Shown here: in pieces, positions 21,291 through 29,969 of the stretch
Layout of the letters: each line of letters starts with the position of its first letter
Numbering within the stretch: the stretch's first letter is position 1
Origin: Dermacentor variabilis
Taxonomy: Eukaryota > Arthropoda > Arachnida > Ixodida > Ixodidae
DNA length: 64,000 bases
Assembly (NCBI RefSeq): GCF_050947875.1
Contig: NC_134572.1
Span: forward strand, 128,634,105 to 128,698,104
Reading direction: 5' to 3'
The notes under the pieces: generated by a model
Seen by the model: the letters and a program-made list of their open reading frames with translations, nothing else
The model's database searches: none
Told to the model about the DNA's origin: nothing
Program-made: the position numbers and the translations under genes

Positions 21291-21860
21291 CAGGGCGTGG
21301 CTGCGTGGCTGATGACGTGATCAAGAAACTGGAGTTCCGCAATGACACGATGGCACTTCTCTGGTTTCAGGCTGAGGCCGGCGGACCGGATGGACTGCAG
21401 AACCGCTTCAAGCCGTTCGAGGTGTTCTTCAAACGTTGTGGAAAACACGATGACGTCGTCGAGGTACACTAAGCAGGTTTCCTTTTCAGACCTGAAAGTG
21501 CAGTATCCATGAAGCCTTGGATCGTAGCAGGGGCAGAGCACAAGCCGAAAGACAAGACCTTAAAGTCGTATATGCCGTCTGGCGTCCGGAAAGCAGTTTT
21601 TTCACGGTCTCTCGCGTCTAACTCGACTTTCCAATATCCGTTTTTTAGGTCCATTGAAGAGAAGTATCGTACATGTCAAATCCTGTCGAGTGAATCGTCT
21701 GTACGGGGAAGCGGGTACACGTGTTTCTTTGTAACCTGATTTAGTTTTTGGTAGTCCACGCAGAAACGCAAGCTGCCGTCTATTTTCTTGACTAGAACTA
21801 CAATAGAGGCCCAGTGACTCGTTGATGGTTAGATAACGTCGTCTTCAAGCATTTTTGTCA
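21290..21860 (-). pseudogene. Gypsy reverse transcriptase (inner element)
   Basis: The minus frame 21,654-21,469 reads MDLKNGYWKVELDARDREKT with AFRTPDGIYDFKVLSFGLCS and APATIQGFMD: domain A (D-L-x-x-G-Y-W) and the F-G-L-C-x-A-P-A-T-F block. The frame 21,541-21,290 gives ETCLVYLDDVIVFSTTFEEH with LERLEAVL and LKPEKC: the catalytic Y-L-D-D motif is intact. Upstream bases (about 21,660-21,860) encode parts of V-D-Y-R-x-L-N. A frame change lies at about 21,470-21,540. The enzyme would synthesise the element cDNA inside the particle. Confidence 0.75.
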
Positions 21861-21934
21861 CTTGTTGTATGGCTTTGCGTTCTCAGGGAGCCACACGACA
21901 ATAATTTCGGTGAATTTGTCTTGCCGTACCCTCT

Positions 21935-22700
21935 TTAATTATTTGGTGCTTTGTTAGAGGCATCCGACCGACGCTGGACGCCGACGCAAAGCAGTCGTTG
22001 TACATGGCCAATAAATAGCGTAAGAAGCCGTTCACGTTTGGGCTGCGACAAAGCAATGCTAACGTCAAGTACAGGAGCTGAGTCCTGCGTAAGGGCTTCT
22101 TTGAATAGTGAACAGGAGCCGGGAACATCCGCAACACCGTCGAAATAAGCCACAACGGTGCGCTTTGGAAGGTGCAGTCGCTCTGTGCTAAAATTTGTGA
22201 GCAAAGGTTCGTATTCCCGTCGGTGACATTTAGGATTCCTCGTGACCGAGATACCATGAGTAAACAACAACGTGGTTATTTGGCCGGCAACTCCTTCGCA
22301 ACGATACGGTACGTCACATACTACCGAAAAAAGAAAGAGTACGTGATCGAGGTGGGTGACAACGTTGCCTTCTGTTAGAGGAAAGTAGTGGTGTTGCGGC
22401 GATAAGCAATGGACTAAACCAGGGCTCTTATAAAACGGCACCATGCGGTCTGGGATGTTAAATACGGCGCCATATTGTTTGAGGAAATCCATTCCAATAA
22501 TCAAATCTTTACAGTACACAGGAAGAACAATAAAAGCGGCCACGAAAGAAGAATCCCAGATGTTAATTCTAGCAGTACATCTTCCAGTAGGCATCAGTAA
22601 CTGGCCGCCTTCCGTCCTTATGTGAGGTCCCGTCCGTGGCGTCTTTCTTCATGCAGAGGACGAGTGTCTGACTCATTATAGAGAAGTCGGCACCAGTGTT
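21935..22700 (-). pseudogene. Protease and protease-RT linker (inner element)
   Basis: Just downstream of gag an altered active site is readable (V-N-T-G-A-D where V-D-T-G-A-D is expected). The long frame 22,594-21,935 follows, with PTGRCTARINIWDSSFVAAF and VYCKDLIIGMDFLKQYGAVF (the I-x-G-x-D-F-L protease C-terminal block), then a 150-codon linker with CHRREYEPLLTNFSTERLHL and TVVAYFDGVADV. The protease would cut Gag-Pol. The D to N change would be expected to abolish activity. Confidence 0.6.
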
Positions 22701-22711
22701 GACTAACGCTA

Positions 22712-23225
22712 TCACCACTGTCGTCGGTCGGCACTCGCAAAACTATCCGTGATTTTCTGCCGAAGGTCATTCCAAGTCATTAGGCTGGCTTCACGGTTCT
22801 CGTACAAAGCATGTCTACTGCCGTCAAGGGCGAAATAGACGTGGGAGAGCTTTTGCAGCTCAGCCAGTCCACTGGTTAACCTGTGTGACCCGTTCATACT
22901 TGTCAAGCCAGTCTTCAATGTATTCGAATACTGCACCGCGATAGCGGTCGGGAACCAGCGGATTCAGAACGGTTACCTGTTGTAGGGTGTTCAACCGGCT
23001 GCTTTAGGGTGCTTGCGGTGGGCTGGTTTCGGCCAGCGTGAGACTTGTGGTGCTCCTGCAGAAAGGTGGTTGAAGAGGGGAGAACTCCGGGGCAAGGCTT
23101 AGCAGTCGACGACTAAAGCAATGCACCGGTGTCGTGACTGGTGACAATGCGTCCGGGCTAGATGAACCACTCCCAGAAGGGCTCCGGAGTATCAGGAGAC
23201 GCCAGCTTCCCTGCACTTCCACCAG
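22712..23225 (-). pseudogene. Gag N-terminal part (inner element)
   Basis: The leader region 23,231-23,004 is open but probably untranslated. From about 23,000 the frames read TVLNPLVPDRYRGAVFEYIED, then TGLAELQKLSHVYFALDGS and ENREASLMTWNDLRQKITDS, a gag core with W-x-D-L-R. After FASADRR the sequence passes directly into protease-type sequence, so the rest of gag and the zinc knuckle are deleted. Confidence 0.55.
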
Positions 23226-23406
23226 TGTCACGGTACAATGCGGACAGAAGAGAGGGAGACGTTCTTCAAGAACAGCAGCACAACCTGTTTAAAAACAACA
23301 GAACAGAGGAACGTCTTCTTCGTCCTCGCCCAATCGCACTGAGCCACTAGACGTAGTCCGTTAATGTCCTAATCGTCGTTGTCCTCCTCATATAATACAC
23401 GCGTCA
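23226..23406 (-). repeat. 5' LTR of the inner gypsy element
   Basis: It aligns with 19,689-19,853 over its whole length with several indels, including an extra ACCTGTTTAAAAACAAC-like stretch near 23,283. The minus-strand start is TGACGC and the end is ACCGTGACA. The bases directly after it on the minus strand, CTGGTGGAAGTGC, are in the position of a primer-binding site beginning TGG. Confidence 0.75.
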
Positions 23407-23410
23407 ATAT

Positions 23411-23576
23411 GTTGTGCGCGCGCTGTACGGAGAGAAAACCCTGAAGGTGGCGTCGTCATTTTACGGTTGAAGGGGCAAAACTTATGGCTCATTATGGAAA
23501 TAGCGGCAACAGTGTCCGTAAGTGCGAAAGTTCGTACACCTTCAACAAACACTTCAATAACATTCACGGGAGACAA
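23411..23576 (-). pseudogene. Gypsy aspartic protease, first half (outer element)
   Basis: VFVEGVRTFALTDTVAAISI is the aspartic protease active-site region with the expected D-T-G-A altered to D-T-V-A. FSLRTARAQHI follows and is then cut by the LTR of the nested element. The second half resumes at 19,684 (minus). The enzyme would process Gag-Pol. The glycine to valine change alone would be expected to inactivate it. Confidence 0.6.
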
Positions 23577-23838
23577 GCGAGGACATAGACAGGGGAATGA
23601 CTTAGCTCATGCTTCAGAAGCTGCGGCAGTCAGTTTTCAGCCACAAGAGTGCTTGATTGGCGACACATAGGCGAAAGAGAATGTCGGCTCGGTGAGGGTG
23701 ACCGACGAGAAGTGGACGGCTGGAAATCAGAAGTCGGCTGACGATCGTGGGAGTATGCGTCAGGTTCTTGTTCTGGCTGCATCCGATAAGAAGATAGGAA
23801 GGGCTAAACCAGATATCTCAGTGCACTAGTGGTCGCCG

Positions 23839-24162
23839 CTAAACGCCAGCCGCAGAAGCGGGCAACATGCCCCGGAATTCCGCAAGCGTAGCAATCGGCC
23901 GGTTATCTGCAGTGCGCCACGGATTTGCGTACTGCGGCTGTGCCGCGACCGGCGGCGCCACTGGTGGTTGAATTGGTGGCTTAGGAGTCAACACCGGCAG
24001 AGGACGTGTCTTCAGGACGACATTCGCATGCGTCAGTGGCGCGGCGACAAGAGCCGGCGGAGAGGCAGACGGCACCGCAAATAATAGCGGCGCGCTGACA
24101 GGGGTCGCCTGGCAGACAGACGGCAGAGCCTCGGTGACCTGCTCCGGTATCACCTGTCGCAT
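23839..24162 (-). pseudogene. Gag C-terminal proline-rich region (outer element)
   Basis: The frame MRQVIPEQVTEALPSVCQAT is followed by a strongly proline- and alanine-rich linker and ends ADNRPIATLAEFRGMLPASA. In another frame the last bases suggest GIPGHVARFC, a fragment of the C-x2-C-x4-H-x4-C zinc knuckle that binds the element RNA. This position, between gag and protease, suits the family. It is broken by frameshifts on both sides. Confidence 0.5.
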
Positions 24163-24189
24163 GGCCGGAGACAGCGCGTAGGCGCTTAC

Positions 24190-24770
24190 GTGGCTGGGAA
24201 GAACGAAAGCTGTCGAGTAACTTCCTCACGCACCATCTCCTTGATCTGTGCCAGGAGCACCGTGTGGTCGCTACCAATGGTCAGCGCGGCAAGGGAATCG
24301 TCTGTTGACGTCTGCCGCCTAGCTAAGACGCGTTGGTTACGTAGATCGTCGAAACTCGGTAGTGAGTCCTTAGACATCAACATCGTCGTCGTCTAGGCCT
24401 TTCATGTTGTGCTTGATCCTGTCTTGCTCAATCATGAAAGGATTCACGCGCTTGGAAAAGTCAATGACGTCTCCTATATACCTCGTGAAGCTCTCGCCCT
24501 GCTGCTGCACTCGCCCACGTAGACGCTGTTTAGCATGAAAACTCACTGCAGGGCGATCGAACACTTCCGCGAAGCTCGTCTGGAAAGTAGTCCAAGTGAC
24601 GAAGTCAGACTTATGGTTGCGAAGCCAGAGGATTGCGACGTTTGCGACGTGGAACAGGACGTTACGGTGTCTCGTAGTGTCGTCCCACTTGTTATGCGCG
24701 CTCACCCTTTCAAACAATGACAGTCAATGTTCCACGTGATGGCCGTCGGTGACGCTAAAGAAAGCAGAAT
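24190..24770 (-). pseudogene. Gypsy gag (outer element)
   Basis: The minus-strand frame 24,717-24,370 reads MFERVSAHNKWDDTTRHRNV, then LRNHKSDFVTWTTFQTSFAE, and RGRVQQQGESFTRYIGDVID with VNPFMIEQDRIKHNMKGLDD. This is the L-x-x-R-V-Q-x-x-x-E-S-x-x-x-Y-I-x-D-V block followed by E-x-x-x-I-x-H-x-M-K-G found in arthropod gypsy gag. After a frame change, 24,383-24,186 continues with DDSLAALTIGSDHTVLLAQI and KEMVREEVTRQL. Gag forms the cytoplasmic particle. A stop near 24,729 and the frame change at about 24,370 break it. Confidence 0.65.
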
Positions 24771-24879
24771 CGCGCTGGCGCAGCACGCGTGCCACGATGA
24801 CCGACGAAGTTTAGGCCACGCCTTGTTGGGTGGCGTCATCAGGCTTTGTCGGAGCAGCGGTGTGCAACGTCCGGCTTCG

Positions 24880-25065
24880 CAGCTCGAGGTTTGAAACGGT
24901 TTCTTCGCACCTACGCCACTTTGATAAGGGGATTTATTGACGGCAAGCGACATAGGAAAAACCAACACAGTCCCAAGGAAACAATGGTCTCAGCGCCAAG
25001 AGCTAGCGGTCTGCGCTCGCGTCCTACACCGGTGATAAGGCCTCTCTATTGCTTACTTCCTGTTC
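24880..25065 (-). repeat. Putative 5' LTR region of the outer gypsy element
   Basis: On the minus strand this region carries an AATAAA signal inside GTCAATAAATCCCCTTATC and lies just before the gag leader. This is where U3-R-U5 of the 5' LTR is expected. No matching 3' LTR remains in the window, so the boundaries are guesses. Confidence 0.35.
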
Positions 25066-25072
25066 TTCTTCA

Positions 25073-25075
25073 TTA

Positions 25076-25106
<31 letters not shown>

Positions 25107-25107
25107 T
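25073..25107. repeat. (TTA)n microsatellite
   Basis: A run of ATT/TTA trinucleotides of about 11 units. It lies just outside the putative 5' LTR of the outer gypsy element. Confidence 0.95.
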
Positions 25108-25480
25108 CTTTTGAAAGCATATATGCACGAGAAAGGAAAAGAAAAGCGGAGAGGAGGCTGGCAACTGCCACCGGAAGGGGCGCAATGCATGCCTGCTCTT
25201 CAGAAAGGAGTGGACAGATACAAATAAATGGAAGATACGAAGAATGGGAGGGGGGGGGGTGAAGAAAGAGCAAGATCAGAAATGTAAAAAAATTAAGTCC
25301 AGCCTGTAGTGTCTATTAACAGCATTTAGCCAAATGTGAGTACTCGGTTGGCAACCTGGAATAAAAGCATGGGAGCTTGAGCAATGAGTGCGTATCACCG
25401 TGTCACTCCAATCTAAATCAATCAGACCGCATCCCGGTCTACGCGAACACTAAACAGTCCGCAAAGGACATGTGTCACAT

Positions 25481-25524
25481 AGTAGGGGCCGTGAGCCGTG
25501 ACAGTGTGGCTCACGGCCCCTACT
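25481..25524. repeat. Perfect 17-bp inverted repeat (hairpin), 10-bp loop
   Basis: AGTAGGGGCCGTGAGCC at 25,481-25,497 pairs with GGCTCACGGCCCCTACT at 25,508-25,524 around the loop GTGACAGTGT. The stem is GC-rich and can be extended outward with a small bulge (CAT...ATG). It lies at the 5' side of the I-like element, just before the ORF1-like frame. Confidence 0.9.
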
Positions 25525-25758
25525 ACTATGTACTCAAACACACATGTGACAGGAAAAGATGATAAACTGGATACCATAGCCCGACAAATCCAACTTCTTT
25601 TCGCAGAGCTGTACAAGCTCAAACGACAGATGGAGGACTCCTCTTCTCCTGCAACGAAAGAGGGACCGAACAAACGAAAATGTGCCAGCCCAGGAGCTCC
25701 TGCACGCAGGCCTAAAGAGAGGGAGCTGACCGACAGCGAAAGTACTAGAGATGGCTAA
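25498..25758 (+). pseudogene. ORF1-like C-terminal segment
   Basis: An 86-codon frame reads DDKLDTIARQIQLLFAELYK with LKRQMEDSSSP, then a basic, proline- and serine-rich tail (NKRKCASPGAPARRPKERE). A coiled-coil-like heptad segment followed by a basic tail suits the end of a non-LTR ORF1 (RNA-binding chaperone), but no RRM or zinc knuckle is present. It ends about 40 bp before the endonuclease frame. Assignment rests mainly on position. Confidence 0.4.
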
Positions 25759-25785
25759 TCGCCACAAGAGAGTAGCCGAAAACCA

Positions 25786-25818
25786 GTGGAACTGCAGTGG
25801 AACTGCAGTGGAACTGCA
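25786..25818 (+). repeat. 11-bp tandem triplication at the endonuclease start
   Basis: CAGTGGAACTG is repeated three times without change at the point where the endonuclease N-terminus (QWNCR) is encoded. Twenty-two extra bases would shift the frame by one, so the array separates the endonuclease from anything upstream. Confidence 0.85.
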
Positions 25819-26594
25819 GGACTCTTAGAACTAAACACGCAGCACTTTTCAGTTTTATAGGTGCGACGCCTGTTCCCCCAGATATAATTTGCATACAAGA
25901 ACCAAGCAAGAAGATACCGAACCTCAGAGGATACAAGATGCACACGAACCCTTACCATCCTCAGATAGCAGCACTGACACGGGCGGACATAGCGGTGAGC
26001 GTGGACTACGTCCCTAACTGCGGTGTCCAACATCAGGTTCTCATGGTCTGGCCATGTAGACGCCGCAAACCGAAAACAGTTATTGCCAATGGCTACAGCC
26101 CACCTAGAGACAGGAAGGCAAAGTTCGACGTGCTAGTGACGGCCGCATTGCGCAAAGTGAAAAGCAACGACCGGGCAATTATCCTAGGGGACTTTAACGC
26201 TCCGCACTCTGATTGGGGCTATGATCGAGGCACTCCTAAGGGCCAAAGGCTAGCCGACCTCGCGGAGGAGCATGAGCGGGTCCTGCTGACGCGACCGGGT
26301 GAACCAACCAGAATGGGAAACAGTGTGGTCAAAGGTACCACGCGGGACCTAACTTTCAGCAACAATGACAAAGGTGTTACCTGGACCAACCTAGGCGAAG
26401 GCCTTGGCAGCGATCACTGCATTATTAGTGTCTCAGTTAACACGACGCGGGTTCGCCATAGATTAGGAAAAGCCACCATAACCGATTGGACAGCTTATAG
26501 ACATAAGCAAAGGCAGACCACACCGTGCGATAGTGCTACAGATGGACGGAATTCATCAGGAGAATACACAGAAGCACTACACGGAAATTATTGA
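25797..26594 (+). pseudogene. APE-type endonuclease of the I-like element
   Basis: This is a 265-codon frame. N-terminal ELQWNCRTLRTKHAALFSFI is followed by PDIICIQEPSKKIP (the catalytic glutamate in I-C-I-Q-E), GYSPPRD (G-x-Y-x-P-P), AIILGDFNAPHSDWGYD (catalytic G-D-F-N with the A-P-H-x-x-W-G-Y extension typical of this group), TRDLTFSN, and GLGSDHCIISVSV (S-D-H). All expected catalytic residues are present. The enzyme nicks target DNA for target-primed reverse transcription in the nucleus. The frame ends shortly after the domain, overlapping the RT frame by 4 bases, so a frameshift probably separates what was one ORF2. By sequence this is the best-preserved endonuclease in the window. Confidence 0.8.
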
Positions 26595-28120
26595 CAACCG
26601 TCGAAACACCGGCAGTAGACAGGCACCTATTACACCTGTGGGAAGCGCGGAGAAGTCTGACCAAACGTTGGAAGAGACAGAGACACAGCAGAAAACTCAG
26701 GATCAGGATAGTCAGGCTTGCGCAGGAAGCGAGTGAGTACGCGCAGCAGCTGCAAGACACCAATTTCCTTCAGTTTTGTGATGCACTCAAACGAACGCTT
26801 AGCTCAAAGCGAACATGGGCTATTGTGCGCAGTATGATAGATGCGACAGGAACACGGACCACTACAAACAGAACACTGAAATTAATTGAAAATGAATACG
26901 ATAGCACCACCGATGCCCTCATTGAGGACCTTAAGAGCGTCTACATAGGAGTACCGGCCACAACATCAGACCAATACAACTATGAGGGACCAGACAACGC
27001 AGAGCTGTACGCACCCATAACAACGGCAGAGCTCTATGCAGCCGCACAATCTTTCCGGAAGAGCACCGCACCGGGTCCGGACCACATTACAAATGCGATG
27101 CTGCGCAACCTGAGTCAGCAATCACTGAGGCAGCTTACGACCTATTTCAACGATAATGTATGGTCCGACGACGGGGCACTACCAGAAGAATGGAAAGAGG
27201 CTACTATCATACTCATACCGAAACCGGCTAAACCCAGAGATCTGCAAAACTTGAGACCAATATCGCTCACGTCGTGAGCAGGGAAGCTTTTTGAGAAGGT
27301 GATCCAAACTCGACTGAGCAACTACATCGAGCGGAACGAACTTTTTCCCGACTCTATGCTCGGCTTCTGGCCACACATCTCGGCACAGGACGCCTTTCTT
27401 ATGCTTCGCGACGAAGTTGTGGACCGGCCATGAAGCAAAGCAGCCAGGATAGTTGTGGCGCGCGATGTCAAAAAAGCGCTTGACACGATATCTCACGAAT
27501 CAATTCTCGGAGGTCTGGAAGACACAGGTTGCGGAAGAAGGGTGTTTCGGTACGTCCTTACCTTCCTTCGCGACAGGAAGGCAACGATTTGGTTGGGCAG
27601 TACGCGCTCTGACGTCTTTGCGATGCCCAACCGAGGAACTCCACAGGGCTCAATCTTGTCACCGCTTCTTTTCAACGTCGGGATGAGGAGACTGGCCCTA
27701 GAACTCGAGCAAGCATGGGACCTCGGATGTACGATCTACGCCGATGACATAGCGTTGTGGGCACACCAGCGCTCCTACTGAGAAAAACAAGACCTTTTAC
27801 AGGAGGCCATAGACAAGGTAATAAACTTGACCAAGCACGCGGGTATGACGTGCGCACCCGAAAAATCAGAGTTCATGCGCGTACGCAGCAAGCGTCATAA
27901 GAAAGCTGCTACACCAAGAATAGACTTGCATCTCTACGGCCAGGCCATTCGTGAAGTCGCCCAAATTAGAGTGCGTGGCCCACTTATCCAAGAGAATGGC
28001 AACGTCGATGCCACAATTCGGAGCTTAAAACCAACCGTTAAGAGTGTGGCACGTATTATATGGCGAGTTGGACGCAGCCGCAACGGACTCACGGAAGAAG
28101 AAATTATTAAGCTGGTGTAA
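26591..28120 (+). pseudogene. Reverse transcriptase of the I-like element
   Basis: A single frame runs the whole way with stops at 27,275, 27,431, 27,779 and 28,118 (three TGA, one TAA). Key blocks are STAPGPDHITNAMLRNLSQQ, LPEEWKEATIILIPKPAKPR with LRPISLTS, a domain A with its aspartate kept (VARDVKKALDTISHESI, where A-F is changed to A-L), NRGTPQGSILSPLLFNVGM (domain B), YADDIALWAHQ (catalytic Y-A-D-D), and HAGMTCAPEKSEFMRV. RT copies the element RNA at the nicked target. Since the frame is otherwise intact and two stops match CGA to TGA and one CAA to TAA, decay looks recent and driven by C-to-T change. I cannot exclude sequencing error. Confidence 0.8.
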
Positions 28121-28145
28121 GCATTTGTGATTAGCCGCAAAACCT

Positions 28146-28958
28146 ATGGCCTGCTGTTCCAAAAAACTTAACCAAACTGAAATAAAGAAGGTGGACACCC
28201 TTATCATAACGGCATACAAATCTGCTCTGGGACTCACGAACACAGTCAGCACGGAGCGCCTGGAGCGGTTGGGTATCTACAACAAATATGGAGAACATGT
28301 CGCTGCAGTTCTGATATCGCAACGAGAAAGGCTGAGCTCTACGCCCCAGGGCCGCTCTATTCTCCAAAGACTGGGATACAACGCTCGACCCCTGTTTTGC
28401 GGAGACAAATCAGACTTGTCATGAGATTTGAGGGAGCACGTCCATGTCTCACCTATACCAAGAAATATAAGTGCCAGGTACCACGCAGGCCGCAGACAGA
28501 CCAGGACGAGGACTCTGCAGAAGCGATCCGGCAAGAATCCGGCCGCCTACTACACGGACGCGAGTGCAACCACTCGCAGGGACTTCTACGCGATCGCAGC
28601 AACCAACAAAGTCACCACGATAACCGCTACGGTTAAGAATACCTCGGTATGCACAGCAGAGGCAGCGGCAATAGCGCTGGCGATACGAGACGCCGACTTC
28701 AAGGGTCAGTCGGCTCATGTGCTTACAGACTCGCAGGCAGCGTGTCGACTCTTCATGCGGGGAATGCTACCGCGCAGCGCCCAAAGAATACTCGGCTCCC
28801 GACTGGACCTGGACCACGGAGTTACGTGGTGCCTCGCGCACAACGGACTCGACGGGAACGAAAGAGCAGACCGCATAGCTCGAGGAAGCAACGACCGAGC
28901 AGCGGCCAGGACCCTAGAGGAACCACTGTCCGCAGTGCGCGACATATTAGAGAATTAG
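28146..28958 (+). pseudogene. RT tail and RNase H of the I-like element
   Basis: After a frame change at about 28,120-28,150 the frame reads ETEIKKVDTLIITAYKSALG-type thumb sequence (observed QTEIKKVDTLI), then ERLERLGIYNKYGEH. A TGA at about 28,424 is followed in the same frame by RNase H: NPAAYYTDASATTRRDFYAI (first aspartate, Y-T-D-A-S), CTAEAAAIALAIRDADF (catalytic glutamate), AHVLTDSQAACRLFMRG (second aspartate, T-D-S-Q), and NERADRIARGS (final block, N-x-x-A-D). The acidic residues are present. The enzyme removes element RNA from the hybrid. H-N-G replaces the usual H-x-G before the last block. Confidence 0.75.
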
Positions 28959-28959
28959 A

Positions 28960-29302
28960 GGAGGGAGAGACGGGGGACCTACGGCCCTCCGCACTCCAAA
29001 CTAAATAGAAGACAAGCCCAAGCCCACACCTAAACTTTTTACACGCACCCGACATATTACACCGACACCTGCGCGTGGTGCGGCACAAAACCCACGCTGG
29101 CCCACATAACCTGGATATGTACGGCTTGGCCAAGCAACGTCAATTTACCTTTTCTAAGCGTCACCGATTTTGTACGGCAGTGGGAGGCACTACTCGCAAG
29201 CGAGGATCAGGGGAGCCAATTGGCCCTCCTGGACCAAACTCAGCGAGCCGCAAGAGCCAGTGGAGGCCTGGACTGAGGGCCCCGCCAAACCTGCCATAAC
29301 TC
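28960..29302 (+). other. C-terminal cysteine-histidine region and 3' UTR of the I-like element
   Basis: In shifted frames the sequence contains CAWCGTKPT and H-I-T-W-I-C-T-like residues, which fit the C-terminal C-x2-C...H-x-x-x-x-C zinc motif of this element group (compare 39,060-39,115). The 3' UTR leads to AATAAAG and the terminal TC run. Confidence 0.5.
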
Positions 29303-29342
29303 CGATTAAGTGAGCAATAAAGTTTTTTTCTCCCTCTCTCTC

Positions 29343-29969
29343 GTGCACAACGCGCATAATTGCGCGATGTGAGAAACGAGACAAACGCAAAAGCTCACGC
29401 TAAGCACCGTCCATGGAAGTGCGCTGCGCAGCAAACAAGCGCAAGAATAATAAAAAAAAGTTATGGCCACCTTGCTGAGCTAAACTGTGATAGGCAAAAT
29501 CCTATGTATGACTGCCTCTGTTGCTGTTGTCTGAACTGTTCTGCGAACGGACGCCGCCGTGGCCGCGAGCCTGGGGTGCAAGCGGAGGGCGCGCGCTCTT
29601 CGGATACATCCGACTGACTCGGCAATATTCTTTTCATTTCTTTTTATTTCTTTTTATTTAGTTTGGTTTTTTGTTGCCTCAATTCTTATTCATTCTTTGT
29701 TGGTATTCAGGCCATGCACCTGTCAACTTTGATCACCCATTGTTCACCTAGGGTCATCCATCAAGTGCTGTGACAGCTGTCAGCGACTGTCAATGATCAC
29801 CGCTTCCCCGCGTCCACCACGGACTGTGCACGGACACTTATGAGCCACTAAAGGCTTACGCCGCAAAAAAGGAGGCGGTTCTCGTTACGTTTGCCTCATG
29901 CGATGTTCCAGGTTCGGTATGGGCGAACGCAGAGGAGGAATTTCGCTTGCAGAGGCTGGACGGGGCAAG
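29343..29969. other. Unassigned interval between two retroelements
   Basis: No motif was recognised. The open frame 29,360-29,617 includes a CCCCCLNCSANGRRRGRE-like stretch but no family signature. A TTTC/TTTTA-rich run lies at about 29,630-29,665. Confidence 0.4.

Larger units (their letters stand above)
19689..23406 (-). mobile_element. Inner (nested) Ty3/gypsy element, internally deleted
   Basis: Both LTRs are visible: 5' LTR 23,226-23,406 and 3' LTR 19,689-19,853, each starting TGA and ending CA on the minus strand. Flanking 4-bp sequences (plus strand ATAT at 23,407-23,410, ACAT at 19,685-19,688) agree at three of four positions as a target duplication, and the interrupted protease of the outer element joins in frame across them. 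The inside shows a gag start fused to protease, then linker, RT, RNase H and the end of integrase. The zinc-binding domain and catalytic core of integrase are missing. The length is about 3.7 kb, shorter than a full gypsy element. Confidence 0.75.
18867..25065 (-). mobile_element. Outer Ty3/gypsy element, interrupted by a nested gypsy element
   Basis: Reading the minus strand from 25,065: a 5' LTR-like region (about 25,065-24,880, with TCAATAAATCCCC), gag (24,770-24,190), a proline-rich gag tail (24,162-23,839), the first part of a protease (23,576-23,411), then the nested element (23,406-19,689). The protease then resumes at 19,684 and continues through the protease-RT linker to the first residues of RT (about 18,867). 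The remaining pol and the 3' LTR are missing, and the truncation point coincides with the start of the segmental duplication homology. Frame breaks are scattered. Confidence 0.65.
25380..29342 (+). mobile_element. I-clade-like non-LTR retrotransposon (APE, RT, RNase H)
   Basis: The order is a short ORF1-like segment (25,498-25,758), endonuclease (25,797-26,594), RT (26,591-28,120), a connecting region, and RNase H (28,428-28,958). The 3' end is AGCAATAAAGTTTTTTTC followed by a CTCCCTCTCTCTC run ending at about 29,342. An RNase H downstream of RT in an APE-type element points to the I group. The coding sequence is well kept: EN and RT overlap in different frames, and RT has only four in-frame stops. 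The 5' limit is uncertain; ORF1 appears truncated. Confidence 0.75.
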
